Shown one piece after another: positions 10,104-22,013 of a DNA stretch of 64,000 nucleotides. Within the stretch, counting starts at the first letter, position 1; every line of letters begins with the position of its first letter. The notes under the pieces are model-generated. The model did not search any database, was not told the origin of the DNA, and was given only the letters and a program-made list of their open reading frames with translations. Position numbers and translations under genes: made by a program. Origin of the DNA: Polytrichum commune (taxonomy: Eukaryota; Streptophyta; Polytrichopsida; Polytrichales; Polytrichaceae); NCBI GenBank assembly GCA_950295325.1, contig OX485806.1, positions 4,836,001 to 4,900,000 of the forward strand. Direction: 5' to 3'.

Positions 10104-11728
10104 TCAATCCACATTTGGCAGGTCTTTTATCATAAGGTTTGGGTTTACCATCCCAGTAATTTGTTGCATCCCGGTAAGTGCCATGGTTAATGTGCTTTGG
10201 ATGTCCAACATTTGCTTCTTCAATTTTTCGTTGATGTCATCTACATAGTTGTGGGTCTTTTTGACTATGTCATCCTTCAAGACCTTCATCTCTTCGTGTA
10301 GTTCAAGCTTGAGTTTCTTGTTACCTTCTTTAATGGCCTCCTTCATGATGGTAAAAACTTCGCTTTTGGTGGCATTCTTCTCACCTTGGTATTGGTTTTG
10401 GATTGCTTCAATGGTGTTCACCAAGCAAGTGTTAGTATTTTCAAATCCAAACTTGACCAACAAATCTTTGGAAGGTTTGTCAATACCATCAAGACTTCTA
10501 CGGTGTGGAGTGATTTCCACATGATAAACACCAATTTTTTCTTCTTTTCCTACAAACTTTTTGTATACAAAGGGGTTGAGGCATTTTACATTTGCACTAC
10601 CATTGTGTCTAATTCCATCTTGCTTATGGAACCAAATGGAAACAACATTCTTGGTTCCAATTATCTTGCAAATTTCAAGAGATGTGTCATCAATGCTCAT
10701 CAAGATGGGAAGGTTGTAGAAGGTGAGAATTAGAGCTTCTTTCCTTTGTTTTTGCTCCAAGGTGAGAGAAGGCCCTTTCTTCACTTGTCCTTCCAAAATT
10801 TCATGGTGTATTACAACTTGGAGTTCTTGAATTTTCTTGGCTTGTGAGGGGGTTGGTGCAACAATATAAGCATGGTTGTTGGAAGTGCCATTTTGCACCT
10901 CTACAATCTCAAATTCATAACCTCTCCTAAAACTATTCTCTAAAACATCTTTGAAGAGCATGTGTGAAGAGACATCAATCAAAGTTTCGCTAGTGATTTT
11001 GATTGAAAGGTTGTTGTTTCTAGCTATGGAGTGGTAAGTCTTACATACATTTCCAAGAGTACCTTGGGTTGATTTGGGGTCCAATTGTAGAATGAATGGT
11101 CTAAGTCCTTTCAACAAGGCCACCCCATCAATTTCGGGGTGGAGAAGGTGGAGTTTGGCAATTCCCGCCCAAACTCCTTTCTCCCCACCTCTCTTAACAC
11201 TCATGCACATGATATATATGGGCTCAATAAGGTTAGTGCCAAGTGGTATTTGCATCAACTCAAGTCTTTTCCTTACTAGTTATTTCACATGGTTATGGAG
11301 GAGAGGGGTGTTGGGTAATTGAAATTCAATATCAACATGGAAGTCCAAAGAGAGACATATATTGGGATCGATTGGGATATCATATGGGATTTGTGTAGGG
11401 CATCGGGTCATTTGACAATACGAACGCACACTTAATTCACGTCGGCCCCTTTAAATAGGGACCGAAGTTTCTATCTATCTGGGATTTGTGTTAGGTTGAG
11501 GTGTTGTCCAAGGATACCATCCTCTCTCTTACCTGGGTAATAGATTTGGGGTATCCTTGGGAAGGATATTGTGACCCCCTCCATTTCTTCCGCTTCCTTC
11601 CTTGGTACACCTCTAAGTACCTTATCTTCGATGGATTCACCATCGAAGAGCTCTTCCAACCCCTCTTCCATAGCCAATTTCTCCATGTTAGTGAAACCAT
11701 GTAGATAGGTTTTTAGATTGGGTTCCAA
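10104..11728 (-). pseudogene. LINE1 ORF1 protein, broken
   Basis: Two open pieces, 11728-11471 and 11258-10104, together match LINE2 ORF1. The first piece ends with GQHLNLTQIP against GQHLHFTQIP in LINE2. The second has IPLGTN..EP against IPLGTTYSNP, WAGIAKLHL against WAGFIKIHL, and ITPHRRSLDGID against the equivalent PHKGSIDGVE. The C-terminal part is charged and helical, probably a coiled coil. The function is presumably RNA binding or chaperoning, as for other LINE ORF1 proteins, but I see no zinc knuckle or clear RRM. The gap between the pieces contains stops or a frame change. Confidence 0.75.
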
Positions 11729-14427
11729 TTAAGAAAACCACACAGGGAAGGCCAAATGAGTGTCAGGTGTTGCATCTAGGGATCACCATTGAGTTAATTG
11801 ATAGATTACAAGAGAATTAAGATGTATTTAGGACAACAAACACAGGGAAAAAGACTTCTAGAATGAGTTTTAGGATTGATTTAATTAAGGTTGAGGGTCA
11901 CTCACAGCAGTACATGCAATTGATCAGTCACTCCCTCACAACCCACTCTCATCAGTAACATCACTCTTATAATGTGTTTTGCAATTCAGGGAGTCACAGC
12001 TCAGCCATAGACATTTGAGTACGCCATAGTCTCAGAAACCCAAGGCAAAAACTCCTTGAGGTGAACCATAGTCTCTTCAGTAAAGTAGCCAAGTATCAAA
12101 AGGCCACACCACAGTTAGTAAGGATATCATGTTCACAATTGACTCCTCCTATGGTTAAGTGATGGATTTAATTAAATTAGATATAGACCACAGTAATGAA
12201 TTATTTCCTTAGTCAGTTTTAGACTTAACACTATCTCAGTGGAATTGAATGCATTAAAATAAATTATTAAAATTAACAAAAGTCTAACGTGTGACAGTAA
12301 CCTAGTGACCGAGTCTAAGCGAAGCGAACTGAACCGGACCGGGACCGTAAGAGTCTAATCGGTAGGACCATAGTCTGCACGGCACGGCCATAGTTTAGTC
12401 ACCAATAACAGTCACAAGTAACCAGTGTCAAGTCACGTCTCATAGAGAGGGCCATAGTCTTAGTAACCAGTAACCAGTAACAGTAGCCAGTAACCAGTCA
12501 GCGTCTTGTTCTCGGACTTGGAGCAGGCGCCTTCTCCTTATATGCTTGCCTTCCTCTTCTCACCCAAACCTTATGGGTTAAATGCACACGCTTCCTTTAG
12601 CTACTCCGTCGTCTCTTCGCGCCCGACTGCTTCCTCCTCTTATGCGACTCCTTCTTTAGCAGACTCCACGCCCGCGCGGCACATTCCTCGTCTCCAATCA
12701 ACAGTGGCTGTTCCTTTTCTTCTCACCATTCCTCCATCTTCTTCTTTAACTAAACTCAAGATTCACAAGATTAAGTTGCTACCTGGTCATCTCACCCAGC
12801 CTCTTCGCATCCGCAAAGTATTATAGTTGCAATAGTCGATTTCAAAATGGATCGAATTCCCTCAAACATCACAATGACGAGAGGCTAATCCGAATCACAT
12901 TTCCTGATTTCGATAATGGTTCAGGTCCTGATAAATTTGGTTCACTCTCCCTTTCTCTCTCTACACTGAGGAATTTCAACATTGTATCCTCACTGCGACT
13001 GAGAATCTTGCTTTACTCACTCAATGAAAAGTAACTACGACCATAGCAACCATGAGAGAAAGAGGAATCGTTTTCCAAGATAAATTCTTACCCTCAACTG
13101 CTTTGCAGAATCATTGCCAAGGCACGACAGACAGGAGAAAATTACGATGATTTTTCAGTACTCAATTAAATTACTTGAACGTCATTCTTCCCTCGACTTA
13201 AACGTTCCTCACATAAACCGATCATACAAGCTTACTTATCGGCTTGGGATCCCCCGATTAAGTTTGTAGAACTCATACATAAACTTGACCGTGAGGAATT
13301 TCGCATTCCTCATTCCACTCAAGAACATAAATGAGCCCAAAGGATTTAATATGATTAAACTGCTTCGCGCAGTTTCCCCTCAGACAATCACAAGAAGAAT
13401 GTAAATAGAATCCACTTCTTTCACCGGTGCTTGATTTCAACTTGCCCCTGTATAGGAATTTCCAAAGAGAAGACAAGATGTTTCTCAGACTTCTACCATG
13501 AATTCACATCAGATAGAGTGGGATTAATCCAATCAATTCTCATGGCCGAATACACACTGAAGGGACAAATTTCACATTCACCCGATGACGACATGATGAG
13601 TTCACAATGCGAACTTACAGTTCCATTACCGGGAGTGAATCATAAGACACGATTTACAATCTTCAATAGGCTTCACGCCAAGAGTAATTAAACAAGGTAG
13701 ACTCCAGCAACTGTAGAGAGATTGTTTCTCCCTTCCCGAGAGGACCACTACCAATCAGTCACGTTGGATTTTCACATTCAAACCCGGTGACTGATAGACT
13801 TTCACCATTGAAATCACACGACAATTAATTTACTTCTTTCACAGAAGTAAAACGTCGCAACTTCACTCTGGATTCTTCCCGAAACCAGGAAATATACTCT
13901 GACTCAATTAATTCACAACGTATACCCACACAACAAATTCAATCTTCTCACATAGAATTGACGAAATAGCTTCACGCTAATATATTATGTAAAGTGAAAT
14001 GTACATTCAAAAAGGGCTTCACACCCAAGTTAGACTCGCTCAAAAACTGCAAGACGAGGGAGACTCTCTTTTCGAGAGGAACTAACTTCTCCTCCCCCTC
14101 TTCTCCTCTATATCCCCTGAACTAGCTTCCTCGTCTCTTGGGGCCAGTTTTTATGAGGCTCTTCGACTTGGTCACATGTCTATTGCCCTGCCCAAAAGAC
14201 TCTTCCTCTTGGGATCTGTTTCATATGAACTAAATGTTTCACCCTTAGCTCATTTCGGATAATTGATCACTAATAACTTATTTTAGTGTCCATTTCACAT
14301 TGCAAGTGTCGATATGAATTCACATCCTATCAAAATCCTAAAATGACTATTCTGAGACCAAAAAGTTGTACCACAAACCATACAAAATTTTTTGACGGAA
14401 CCTTCGTTCCGGGAAAATGGAATTTAC
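11729..14427. other. Unassigned intergenic stretch
   Basis: I find no recognisable gene. The stretch around 12300-12500 has short repeats of the type 'agtaaccagtaacc'. Short open stretches (for example 12506-12826) have no family signal. It may contain the upstream end of LINE1, but it lacks that element's A/C strand bias. Confidence 0.4.
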
Positions 14428-14853
14428 CTATGTGGCTTGTGGGCGTCGTTGTGGGGTTTGGTGTAGAGATTTGTTCGGTGTTGTCTTCTCCCGGGTCCTC
14501 TTGGTGCCTATTTCCTTCGCAACTTGATTCTCCTTTGCCTTCTCCGCTAAGAGCCGCATGAGGTTTTGTGTGGGTGTGTCTACCTCCATGTTGTCATCAT
14601 CTCCCAAGATGGGTCGGAATGTGGAAGGCGATGCCATGTTTTGATTGGGGACACGGTGGGCAGCAACTCCCCTCTCAGCACCAAATCGTTCGCAACCTCT
14701 GATGGTGAGTGTGAGGTCTTCAAGGTAGTTCAGCACCCGTAGCCGCTCCAACAGCTCTCTGTAGCTGTCTGCAGCAACACTTCGGAATCGGAATGTGTGG
14801 CTCCTCAATCTTTGTAGTAGGTCGCAGCAGCTATATTTCTCCGTTTTGCTCAT
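14428..14853 (-). CDS. Hypothetical 141-residue protein
   Basis: A complete ATG-to-stop frame on the minus strand. The N-terminal half is Arg/Leu-rich and helical (LLQRLRS, ELLERLRVLNYLEDL). The C-terminal half is acidic and then basic, with NMEVDTPTQ, LLAEKAKEN and a Lys/Arg/Thr-rich tail. I do not recognise a family. The setting, between a LINE and a DNA transposon and next to diverged repeats, suggests a gag-like or ORF1-like piece of another element rather than a host gene. It could also be chance. Confidence 0.35.
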   Translation of the reverse strand: MSKTEKYSCCDLLQRLRSHTFRFRSVAADSYRELLERLRVLNYLEDLTLTIRGCERFGAERGVAAHRVPNQNMASPSTFRPILGDDDNMEVDTPTQNLMRLLAEKAKENQVAKEIGTKRTREKTTPNKSLHQTPQRRPQAT

Positions 14854-14904
14854 GGGCTATGCTTACAGTTCGTCGAAGAGACACTGCTCTGGTCTCAGTT
14901 GGGT

Positions 14905-15745
14905 TATAAGTACTAGGATCTCAGTCGATTATAACTAAGTAAGTCTACACTCAGAGGGCAGCAACAGGCTGTATTTCGGTAATCTCATAGCCAAGAGGCA
15001 TATGTTGTTTGTTCAGATGGAGCTTTGGATCTCGAGGGCTCTGTCTATCTCAGAGTATACCCAATTGGCTTCAGATGTTTTAGGATCTCAGTTGGTTAAT
15101 ACTAAAAAGTCTACGAGCACAAGAGTGAGCATGCGGTATTGTGATTTGGAGAATCACAAATTACACCTGTGCGCTAGTTCGGAGGTGTACTCTTGTTGTG
15201 CCGGCTCCGGGAATTCTTTTGCTCCTGTGCTTACGTTCACAGTTCACCGAGGTGTCACGGGGATGTAGGAATTAAGGTCTAAGTCGGCTATTACTAACTT
15301 GGTCTGCGATTAGAAGGCAGTAACAGGCTGTATTTCGGGATGACAATGCAAAGAGACAAACTTTATTGTTCAAACTAAGTTGTGGGGATTCGGGGAGCTC
15401 TGTCTATCTCGGAGTATGCTCAGTTGGCTATAGACGTTAGGATCTCAGTCGGTTAACGCTATAGAGTCTATGATCGCAAAACATAACATGCGGTATTTCA
15501 ATAATGACAGATCGAATGGGCTAACTGGGTTTTGAAGATTACAAACAGAACATGCAGTATTTCGCTAGTGTCAGATCTAATAAGTTAACTGGGTTTTTTT
15601 GAAGATCTCAAACAAAACATACGGTATTTCGATAATGTCATATCTACTAAGCTAACTGGGTTTTTGAAGATCTCAAACAGAACTTGCGGTATTTCGATAA
15701 TGTCAGATCGAAAATGCTAACTGGGTTTTGAAGATCTCAGAGTAT
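14905..15745. repeat. Diverged tandem repeats, 360-bp and about 65-bp units
   Basis: A segment near 14905-15130 (marked by 'caacaggctgtatttcgg', 'ctctgtctatctc' and 'ggatctcagt') recurs diverged at about 15270-15480. From about 15475 to 15740 a shorter unit of about 63-68 bp is repeated four times, each with 'cggtatttc', 'gtcagatc' and 'ctaactgggttttt'. No coding signal is seen. Confidence 0.65.
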
Positions 15746-16687
15746 GCCTGTGAGCTGGTTCGGTGGTGTGAGCAGCGTTGGTGTAGGCAGGTCCTTCGGC
15801 TGTGGTGCAGGCAGCGCGTTCTTCGGCAGTAGCATTTTCTTCAGTAACAAATCCTTCGGTGAATGGTTCCTTCAGTAGGTAGCTCCTTTGGTAGGCAGAT
15901 GGTATCGTGATGTCGGTGTGGGCAGGTCCTTCCGCAGTGGTGCAGCCGGTGAGATCTTCGGCAGCAGCACTTTCTTCGGTGAATCACAGTGTGTAAATGC
16001 GTTTGGTGGGTCGCCGAGAGGTTTTTGTGTTGAGAGGGGGGTCTTGTTTTGCCCTTCTGATTTTGATGAGGTGGGTGGCCAGGGGGAAAAACCAAAGGAG
16101 CAACGTGATGCCGCTTCAACCTTGTGTCTTTCCCCCTTACCTCCTTCAACCTATCAAAACTTCTTCAAGGCTTCGCCGTTAGTTGTCGTGGAGCAGCTCC
16201 GGAGCGGTTTGCATTTAGCCATAACCTTTAGCCCACAATAACAGCTGCACACGACGTGGCATCAGAGACCCCGCATCAGTTTAATGTGATTCAATTGGAA
16301 ATCCATACATGCCCACATTCAAGCTTTAGGCAGCAACAATGAGATGGTTAAACAAACTAACCTCTCCTTAAACTAGTAAGGCAATACCAGCTAAGCCTTC
16401 TGGCTTGCCATGCTCGCTATGCTACTTACCCCCTACCTACTTAGCCACATTTGGTGTGTTCTAATAAGCGTCCTAATAACCCCACTCATACTCTGTTGGC
16501 CTACTGCCGTTACCTTCAGCTCACGTTAGTTCTCTTCTCCCCTGTCCCAGTGGTTCCCTTCTCGTTACAGTCCAGCAGCCACACTTCACCTCGCCTTCCC
16601 CCGATCGACCCGGCAGCTGATCGGTCGTGCCATCCCAGCGCAGGCTCCTCAAAGGCTCAAAATGTACCTGATTACATTGGGGGGAAA
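15746..16687. other. Unassigned stretch with diverged duplication
   Basis: The part at about 15775-15860 resembles 15905-15990 (shared 'ggcaggtccttc', 'gtggtgca', 'cttcggcag'), so it contains an old duplication. Short open stretches on both strands have no family signal. The stretch ends at the left inverted end of Tn1. Confidence 0.4.
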
Positions 16688-16760
16688 GTTACAGCATGAG
16701 CGTAGAGCGGTGAGCGTCATGTTTTCGTGAATTTCTCCGCTCGCTTTTCAAAATTTTATT
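16688..16760 (+). repeat. Tn1 left terminal inverted repeat
   Basis: It contains the heptamer-like pieces 'gagcgtagagcggtgagcg' and pairs with 27613-27670 in inverted orientation. The Tn2 left end at 43585 is built from the same kind of heptamers. The subterminal motif lies at about 16771-16795. Confidence 0.65.
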
Positions 16761-18709
16761 GAAACATAAGGATCCTATTACCACTGAATTTGGTCCGGAG
16801 AAAACTATAAATGTATATTTTAAGGGAAAAGAGTACCCCAAATCCGTGGAAGGGGGTCCTACTGCAAATTTTTGTTATTATATATATAGTGAAATTAGGG
16901 CTGACGTCATCATTTATATGAAAGGGTGATTTAAATGAGGACCGTTCAAGGTTGAAATGAAATTGTGTTTTAATTAATTAACAAATTTATTTCAGTGTTT
17001 AAGGCTAAGGGCGTAATTAGGGCTGGCATCCTCGAAACAATAATTTAAATGGCAAAGTTTATACAATCCAACAAGTGAATATTCTTGTGCTTGTTAATCG
17101 GTCATGTAGGTAGGTCCCCTCAATCTAGAATCTCAGTGGAGAGGGTAGTGCCGACAATTTTAGTAAAGAATATTGTTTGAGAGTATTAAACATTGTGTGG
17201 TCTATTGAGGAACATTATGCCTTTCTTCCAAATCTATCAAACACGTGTCTTCTTGGTGTCCATTCATGGATACACACTTAACCAAAGACCATTTAAACAT
17301 AATTATTTTCAATCAAGATAAGTAACCAAATTAGGTTTACTTACCTCATTCTTCAACTAAGTCATTGTCAAATTCTAGACGTTGATTTCCAAATAAGTTT
17401 TCCTTATTCTGATTTATGGATAACTTATAAAGTAATATTGCTCTATCTTCTTATAGGTGGAATCTAGAGATGACTAGTCATGATCTTAAATTTTAAAAAT
17501 GCCTAGCCAATGTTAAAATTCAACTACAAGGCTTATGGTATTTACTACGCTATTTTGCCTAATTAGTGGGGGTTATTGTTTGCAGTTACGCATTGCTATA
17601 ATATTTTACAGAGAGTATAATTTTTTACCCAAATGACACAAGTATTTAGTACGCACACTGAAGAATGTGATGTAATCTAGTTAGTTAAAATATAATAATG
17701 TCGGTAAAAAGTTCTAGCAATACGTAACCCCAAATGGTAACCCACACTAATAGGACAATTTGGTGGACCACCATCTTCCTTGGGCCGGGGAATAAAGAAA
17801 GAAAAGAAAAATAAATTCGGCACTTTAAGTCGATGTGAACGAGGGCGGTTCACTAAGGGTTGGTTCAAAAGGGGTCCCAAGTCTTAGTTCACTTAAGGTC
17901 AATATGTGCAAACTTAGTTGTTGAAAGGATAAAAATTGGGACTTATTACTTCACGTGGGGTCCTAAGTCCTATGTCCCAACTTTGATGTGGATGCTTACA
18001 TCACTACATGTTATTGGAGGTTAGGTTTGGAGGTTGCGTCGAGAGTTGGGTCGAGCAACCCATAAATCTAGGTCAATTTGCTAAGCCAATCATTTATACC
18101 GTTGATCTAAATCGGCTAAGCCCTCTCGAGTGTTGGTTTATACACCCTCTAAGGTAGAGACACCTATTCATGACAATTCAAGGGAATTGGTAACCTAGGA
18201 GTGCAAAGAGCATGGAGTGAAAATATCAATGTGTTAGCAAATCCGAAAGGAAGGATTGGGCGTTGGAATATAAATTATTGGAGGCTTGAGCAATTTAACA
18301 TAAATATTTGAAGCAAGGGTGTTGTAGACACCTATTCTAAGCCATAGACTTATTCAAAACAAACAAAGGAGCAATTGTGAAGCAACAAATATGATGGCGA
18401 GAAAAATTCATGTATGTATTAAAAATTGGGAGTTCCATCTAGTGACATCTCCCAAATGTCACTAGATATGACAAAGTTTTGTTAGATAGAGTCAATTCAG
18501 TGTTCAAGTTAGAAGCGTGCACATGCATTTCAGTGCAAATGGCATAACTCAAACTTTCAAACTTCAACTTCTTTGAACTTCTTTGACAAGTCTACAATAG
18601 CTATGACACAAAGAAACTTGTAGATGTTTTATTTTAAAAAGAAATGGCCATTTGAAATGGCTACATTATGCACGTAACAAACCAGAAACAAACATATGGA
18701 TAGTCTTGA
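16761..18709. other. Tn1 left subterminal region
   Basis: AT-rich, non-coding. It lies between the left end and the 3' end of the methyltransferase gene. Apart from the subterminal motif near 16771-16795 I see no feature. Confidence 0.4.
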
Positions 18710-20137
18710 TCAAGGTGAACCAACATCGAAACTCTCGTCACATTGATAAGCCTCGACATCCATGAATCTAAGCACTGTAGGGTTGAAAAGTTGACGTGGA
18801 AAATCTGAAAGGATTGGAGATGGGGCGCGTATGAATTCTTGTACTATACGTTTGGCATATGAAGGTAAGGCGAACGAAGTAGGAGGACTCATGTAGACAT
18901 CACCGTGGCGGATCAAAAGTCTTGCGAGACCTGCGTCACTAAATAATAAAACAAAGTCAGCATGACAAATTATATGAATACATTAAATATTTGAGAGACT
19001 TAAGACATGCAGTTAAGACGCACCGCAATATTTGCGACCCTTCTTCTTCTTTGGCGCAATGTCTTCGTCGGAATCAGAGTCTGTGGTTGAATCCGCGCGC
19101 TCTTCTGGTTGCGGGATCGCATCCACGTAAGGCTTGAGAAGCGCCTCAAAGATTTCTGAATCCGGCTCCAATGCGATGAGGTGTCGGTTCGAACGTTGGC
19201 AAGCAATGACAGAAGCACCTGCAGTTTGGAAAACGGAATTTAGAAAGTGGAATTCAGTTTCAGTTGTTGTAAACAATGAAGGGAGATATTGAAAACCTGT
19301 ACTAGGGTTCCAGTCGCAGACGATATCATGCTCGTCTGTAAGACACTCGATGAAGCACTGAACAAAGGATGGGTCCTTCTCACGCGAGCCACGCCAAGGA
19401 AGTCCAATAGGGCGTAGAAGCTGGGACTCGGTTGTCGTGAAGTTCGTCAAGTCGTCGCGCTCTTCGGGAAGGATCTCCATTTGTACGAACTGCGGTCACA
19501 ATCGGCGAGTACGGAACTTGGAACTAAGGCGTGCAAAGACCTTAATGTTGAAGTTATGGGTCTGTAAGAAAACCTCAAGGATTAGAATATATTGAAACTG
19601 ATTGTCGGATTGAGAAATTCAAATTATGAACATAAAAGATAATACCCTCTTTCTGGTGTGGAAGGGAGGAGGCCATGGGAATGGGATTATAGCCCCACCA
19701 ATCCCGGACAATCATAAAATCATAGATTTTGATTTTACTATCTAACTTCTTCTCGATTCGACGGTCCTTGGGATGGAAGAGGAGAACAACTCCGTCATCG
19801 GTCAAGTGACAATCTGCAAAGGCGAAGAGTTGGTCAAAGTAGTCTGTCTCTCGCTTGTTCCACGACGGTACGGACATGGGAGAGATGACAGGCACGACCA
19901 AGTCTTCTGGAGCGTCAACAATCACGAGATCAATTCCAGGATGCCTAGGCCGCATTTGCATCGATTCACAAGGATAAGTACGGCCGACCCCGATCTGTAT
20001 GAATAAGAAAAAATGGAAAGCATGAGTTACCGATAAAAAAAAACCTCACTAGTCCAAGACAATTTTGAAATTGATAGAGTTAGTGAGAGTTGAGAGTTGA
20101 GAGTTGAGAGTTGCGGGTTGAGTTGAGAGTTGAGAGG

Positions 20138-20176
<39 letters not shown>

Positions 20177-20319
20177 CGTTGAGTTGAGAGTTGAGAGGTG
20201 AGAGTTGAAAGTTGAGAGTTAAGAATTGAGAATTGAGAATTGAGAGTTGAGAACTGAGAGTTGAGTTGAGAGTTGAGAGTTGATAGTTGAGAGGTGAGAG
20301 TTGAGAGGTGAGAGTTGAA

Positions 20320-20351
<32 letters not shown>

Positions 20352-21757
20352 ATTGAGAGTTGAGAATACCTCTTGTTCAAATAACTCTCCATTGGCTGGG
20401 TTGGCAATTGCAACCATCTTGTCGAACCTTTGGCTGCGCCAATGCTTGACACACTTCGTGATGGCCTTGTCCATCGCACTCCAGACTCCAGGCCCAGTCC
20501 TCTTATTCTAGGGCACAGTCTCGTAATAGTTCGAGCAAGCAGCGTCGGATGCAGCAGCGCATTGTCTCTGTACGACAATAATTAAGATGCAAGAAACGCA
20601 TGATGCACTTCATAATATGAAAACGATAAGCACATAACTTTAGAAAACTTACCACGTAGAGGAATTTAACAAAAATATCCATTGTGAGTGGATACCATGA
20701 CGGTAGACGGGGTTTATAAGCCTCGCAAATAGCCATGTCCTCTTTGCTAATAAGACCTTTGAAATCAGAAAGTTTGAAGGAGCCGAAGGTTCGAATTCTT
20801 TGCAACTTGGCAATAGTACTGTCTTGAACATGAACATGAAGATATGAGTATTAAAACAAGGCTTCCATGGGTAAATGGAATATGAAATTAATGGAAATGG
20901 ATTTGCAAGTATACTTACCAGTTTATGTCGTTCATGGCATTGAGAAGCATTGAGCATTGCCCACGTGCGTCGAGAACAATACAGTAAACCGAAATGTACC
21001 AATCAGGATTATTGGAATGGTACTTGTGGATGTAACCCATCCAAGCCGTCACACGGTGATTACCTTCGTAGACATAAAAGTATTTGTTCCGAAACTGATG
21101 GAGATCAGGATCAGACGACAAGTACTCTTCGAACTCATTATTAGCAGACTTCCATAGTGGGTTAGACCAGATGGCGTCATCCTCTCGAACCGCTAGGTCC
21201 TTGTCCGTGATGTTGAAAGGAGACACATACAAAACTCGATCTCCTTCTTGATACCCTTTGACGAACTCGTTCGCCAACATCTCGACGTCGGAATCGACAA
21301 TTGGACGCACCTTCGGGTAGGTCTTGAGACGGCAAAGAGGAATAAGGAATCGAGACTTCTTAATGGGTTTGGTGCGAGGATTGGAGATGACAGTATTATA
21401 GTCACTCTTCTGCAGCAATCTCATCTCATTTGCGCTCCACATGGGGTCCTTGTCCTGCAGATGAGGGGGCATGTGAACAATGCCAAGTTCAACACCACCA
21501 GGAGGACGTAAGGGATTTGACGAGCGTTTGTCGCTTGAATCGGGCGCTTCTTGGGTGGCCTCTTGTATGGTATCGGCTTCTTGGGTGGCCTCTTGTGTGG
21601 TATCGGCAGCATGTTGATCGGAGGATGGGACATCCTCCTCCAAGTCGGCAACATCTAGGATTCAAGAATGTTGAGGGGGAATGCCACAATCCTCCTCCAA
21701 GGAATCTATCGAGGGAGGTGGGACTTGCTCGGGTACGGGAACATCGGATAATGTCAT
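18710..21757 (-). pseudogene. ParB-like/DNA methyltransferase gene, Tn1 copy (broken)
   Basis: Exons placed by homology to the Tn2 gene and GT-AG sites: 21757-20919, 20818-20653, 20567-20370, 19994-19646, 19561-19297, 19218-19020 and 18938-18710. The first exon has a ParB/sulfiredoxin-like module (VRPIVDSD, then YEGNHRVTAW). The fourth has IVDAPED (motif IV position), DGVVLLFHP and DWWGYNP. The fifth and sixth have LPWRGSREK and the motif I region DWNPSTG/ASVIACQ with IALEPD. In-frame stops occur at 21664-21662 (TGA), 20510-20508 (TAG) and 19498-19496 (TGA), and the fourth and fifth exons are out of phase as placed. It lacks the three middle exons of the Tn2 gene. It is probably inactive. Confidence 0.75.
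20085..20365. repeat. GAGAGTT minisatellite in an intron of the Tn1 gene
   Basis: About 280 bp of imperfect 7-bp GAGAGTT units with variants such as GAGAGGT and GAGAATT. It begins immediately inside the donor site of exon 3 (GAG|GTATTC at 20370) and lies just upstream of the exon that carries methyltransferase motif IV. The Ser/Thr/Leu/Asn repeat protein that can be read through it is an artefact. Confidence 0.85.
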
Positions 21758-22013
21758 CTGGAAGGTAGGTAAATGAAACACAATACACTTAGGAAAAAAA
21801 TATGAAGTACTATAAACGACGACTAGCTAAGTTATAGCAAGTAAACCTATGACTAAACGACGACTAGCTAAGACAATGTTGAAACCACTAAGCATCTCGG
21901 ACAAGTAACTGTTGTACTCGGCTCAATGTACTCTCTGTGAAGAAACCTAAAAAAAAAATGAATATGGATTAGAATAAATAGGCCATCATCACATGACAAA
22001 AAAATACTCATAT
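21758..22013. other. 5' flank of the Tn1 methyltransferase gene
   Basis: An acceptor-like CAG precedes the ATG at 21757, so an upstream exon could lie here or in the array. I cannot place one. No other feature was seen. Confidence 0.35.

Larger units (their letters stand above)
5082..11728 (-). mobile_element. LINE1: decayed non-LTR retrotransposon with 2A-like motif
   Basis: Reading on the minus strand, the order is ORF1 (11728-10104), a repeat-bearing spacer (10103-8261), then ORF2 with a 2A-like motif, a novel N-terminal domain, an APE-type endonuclease and a reverse transcriptase that breaks off at 5082. The coding strand is rich in A and C throughout, as in LINE2 on the other strand. 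Both ORFs contain stops and frameshifts, so it is dead. The 3' end, including the rest of the polymerase, is missing, which is unusual because LINEs normally lose their 5' end. Confidence 0.85.

Noticed and set aside
12300-12500. Telomere-like repeats
   Set aside because: The units are 'agtaacc'-like, short and irregular, and do not match the TTTAGGG plant telomere.
20049-20474. Protein with Ser-Thr-Leu-Asn-Ser-Gln-Leu repeats
   Set aside because: It is a reading of the GAGAGTT minisatellite that begins right after a good splice donor (20370).
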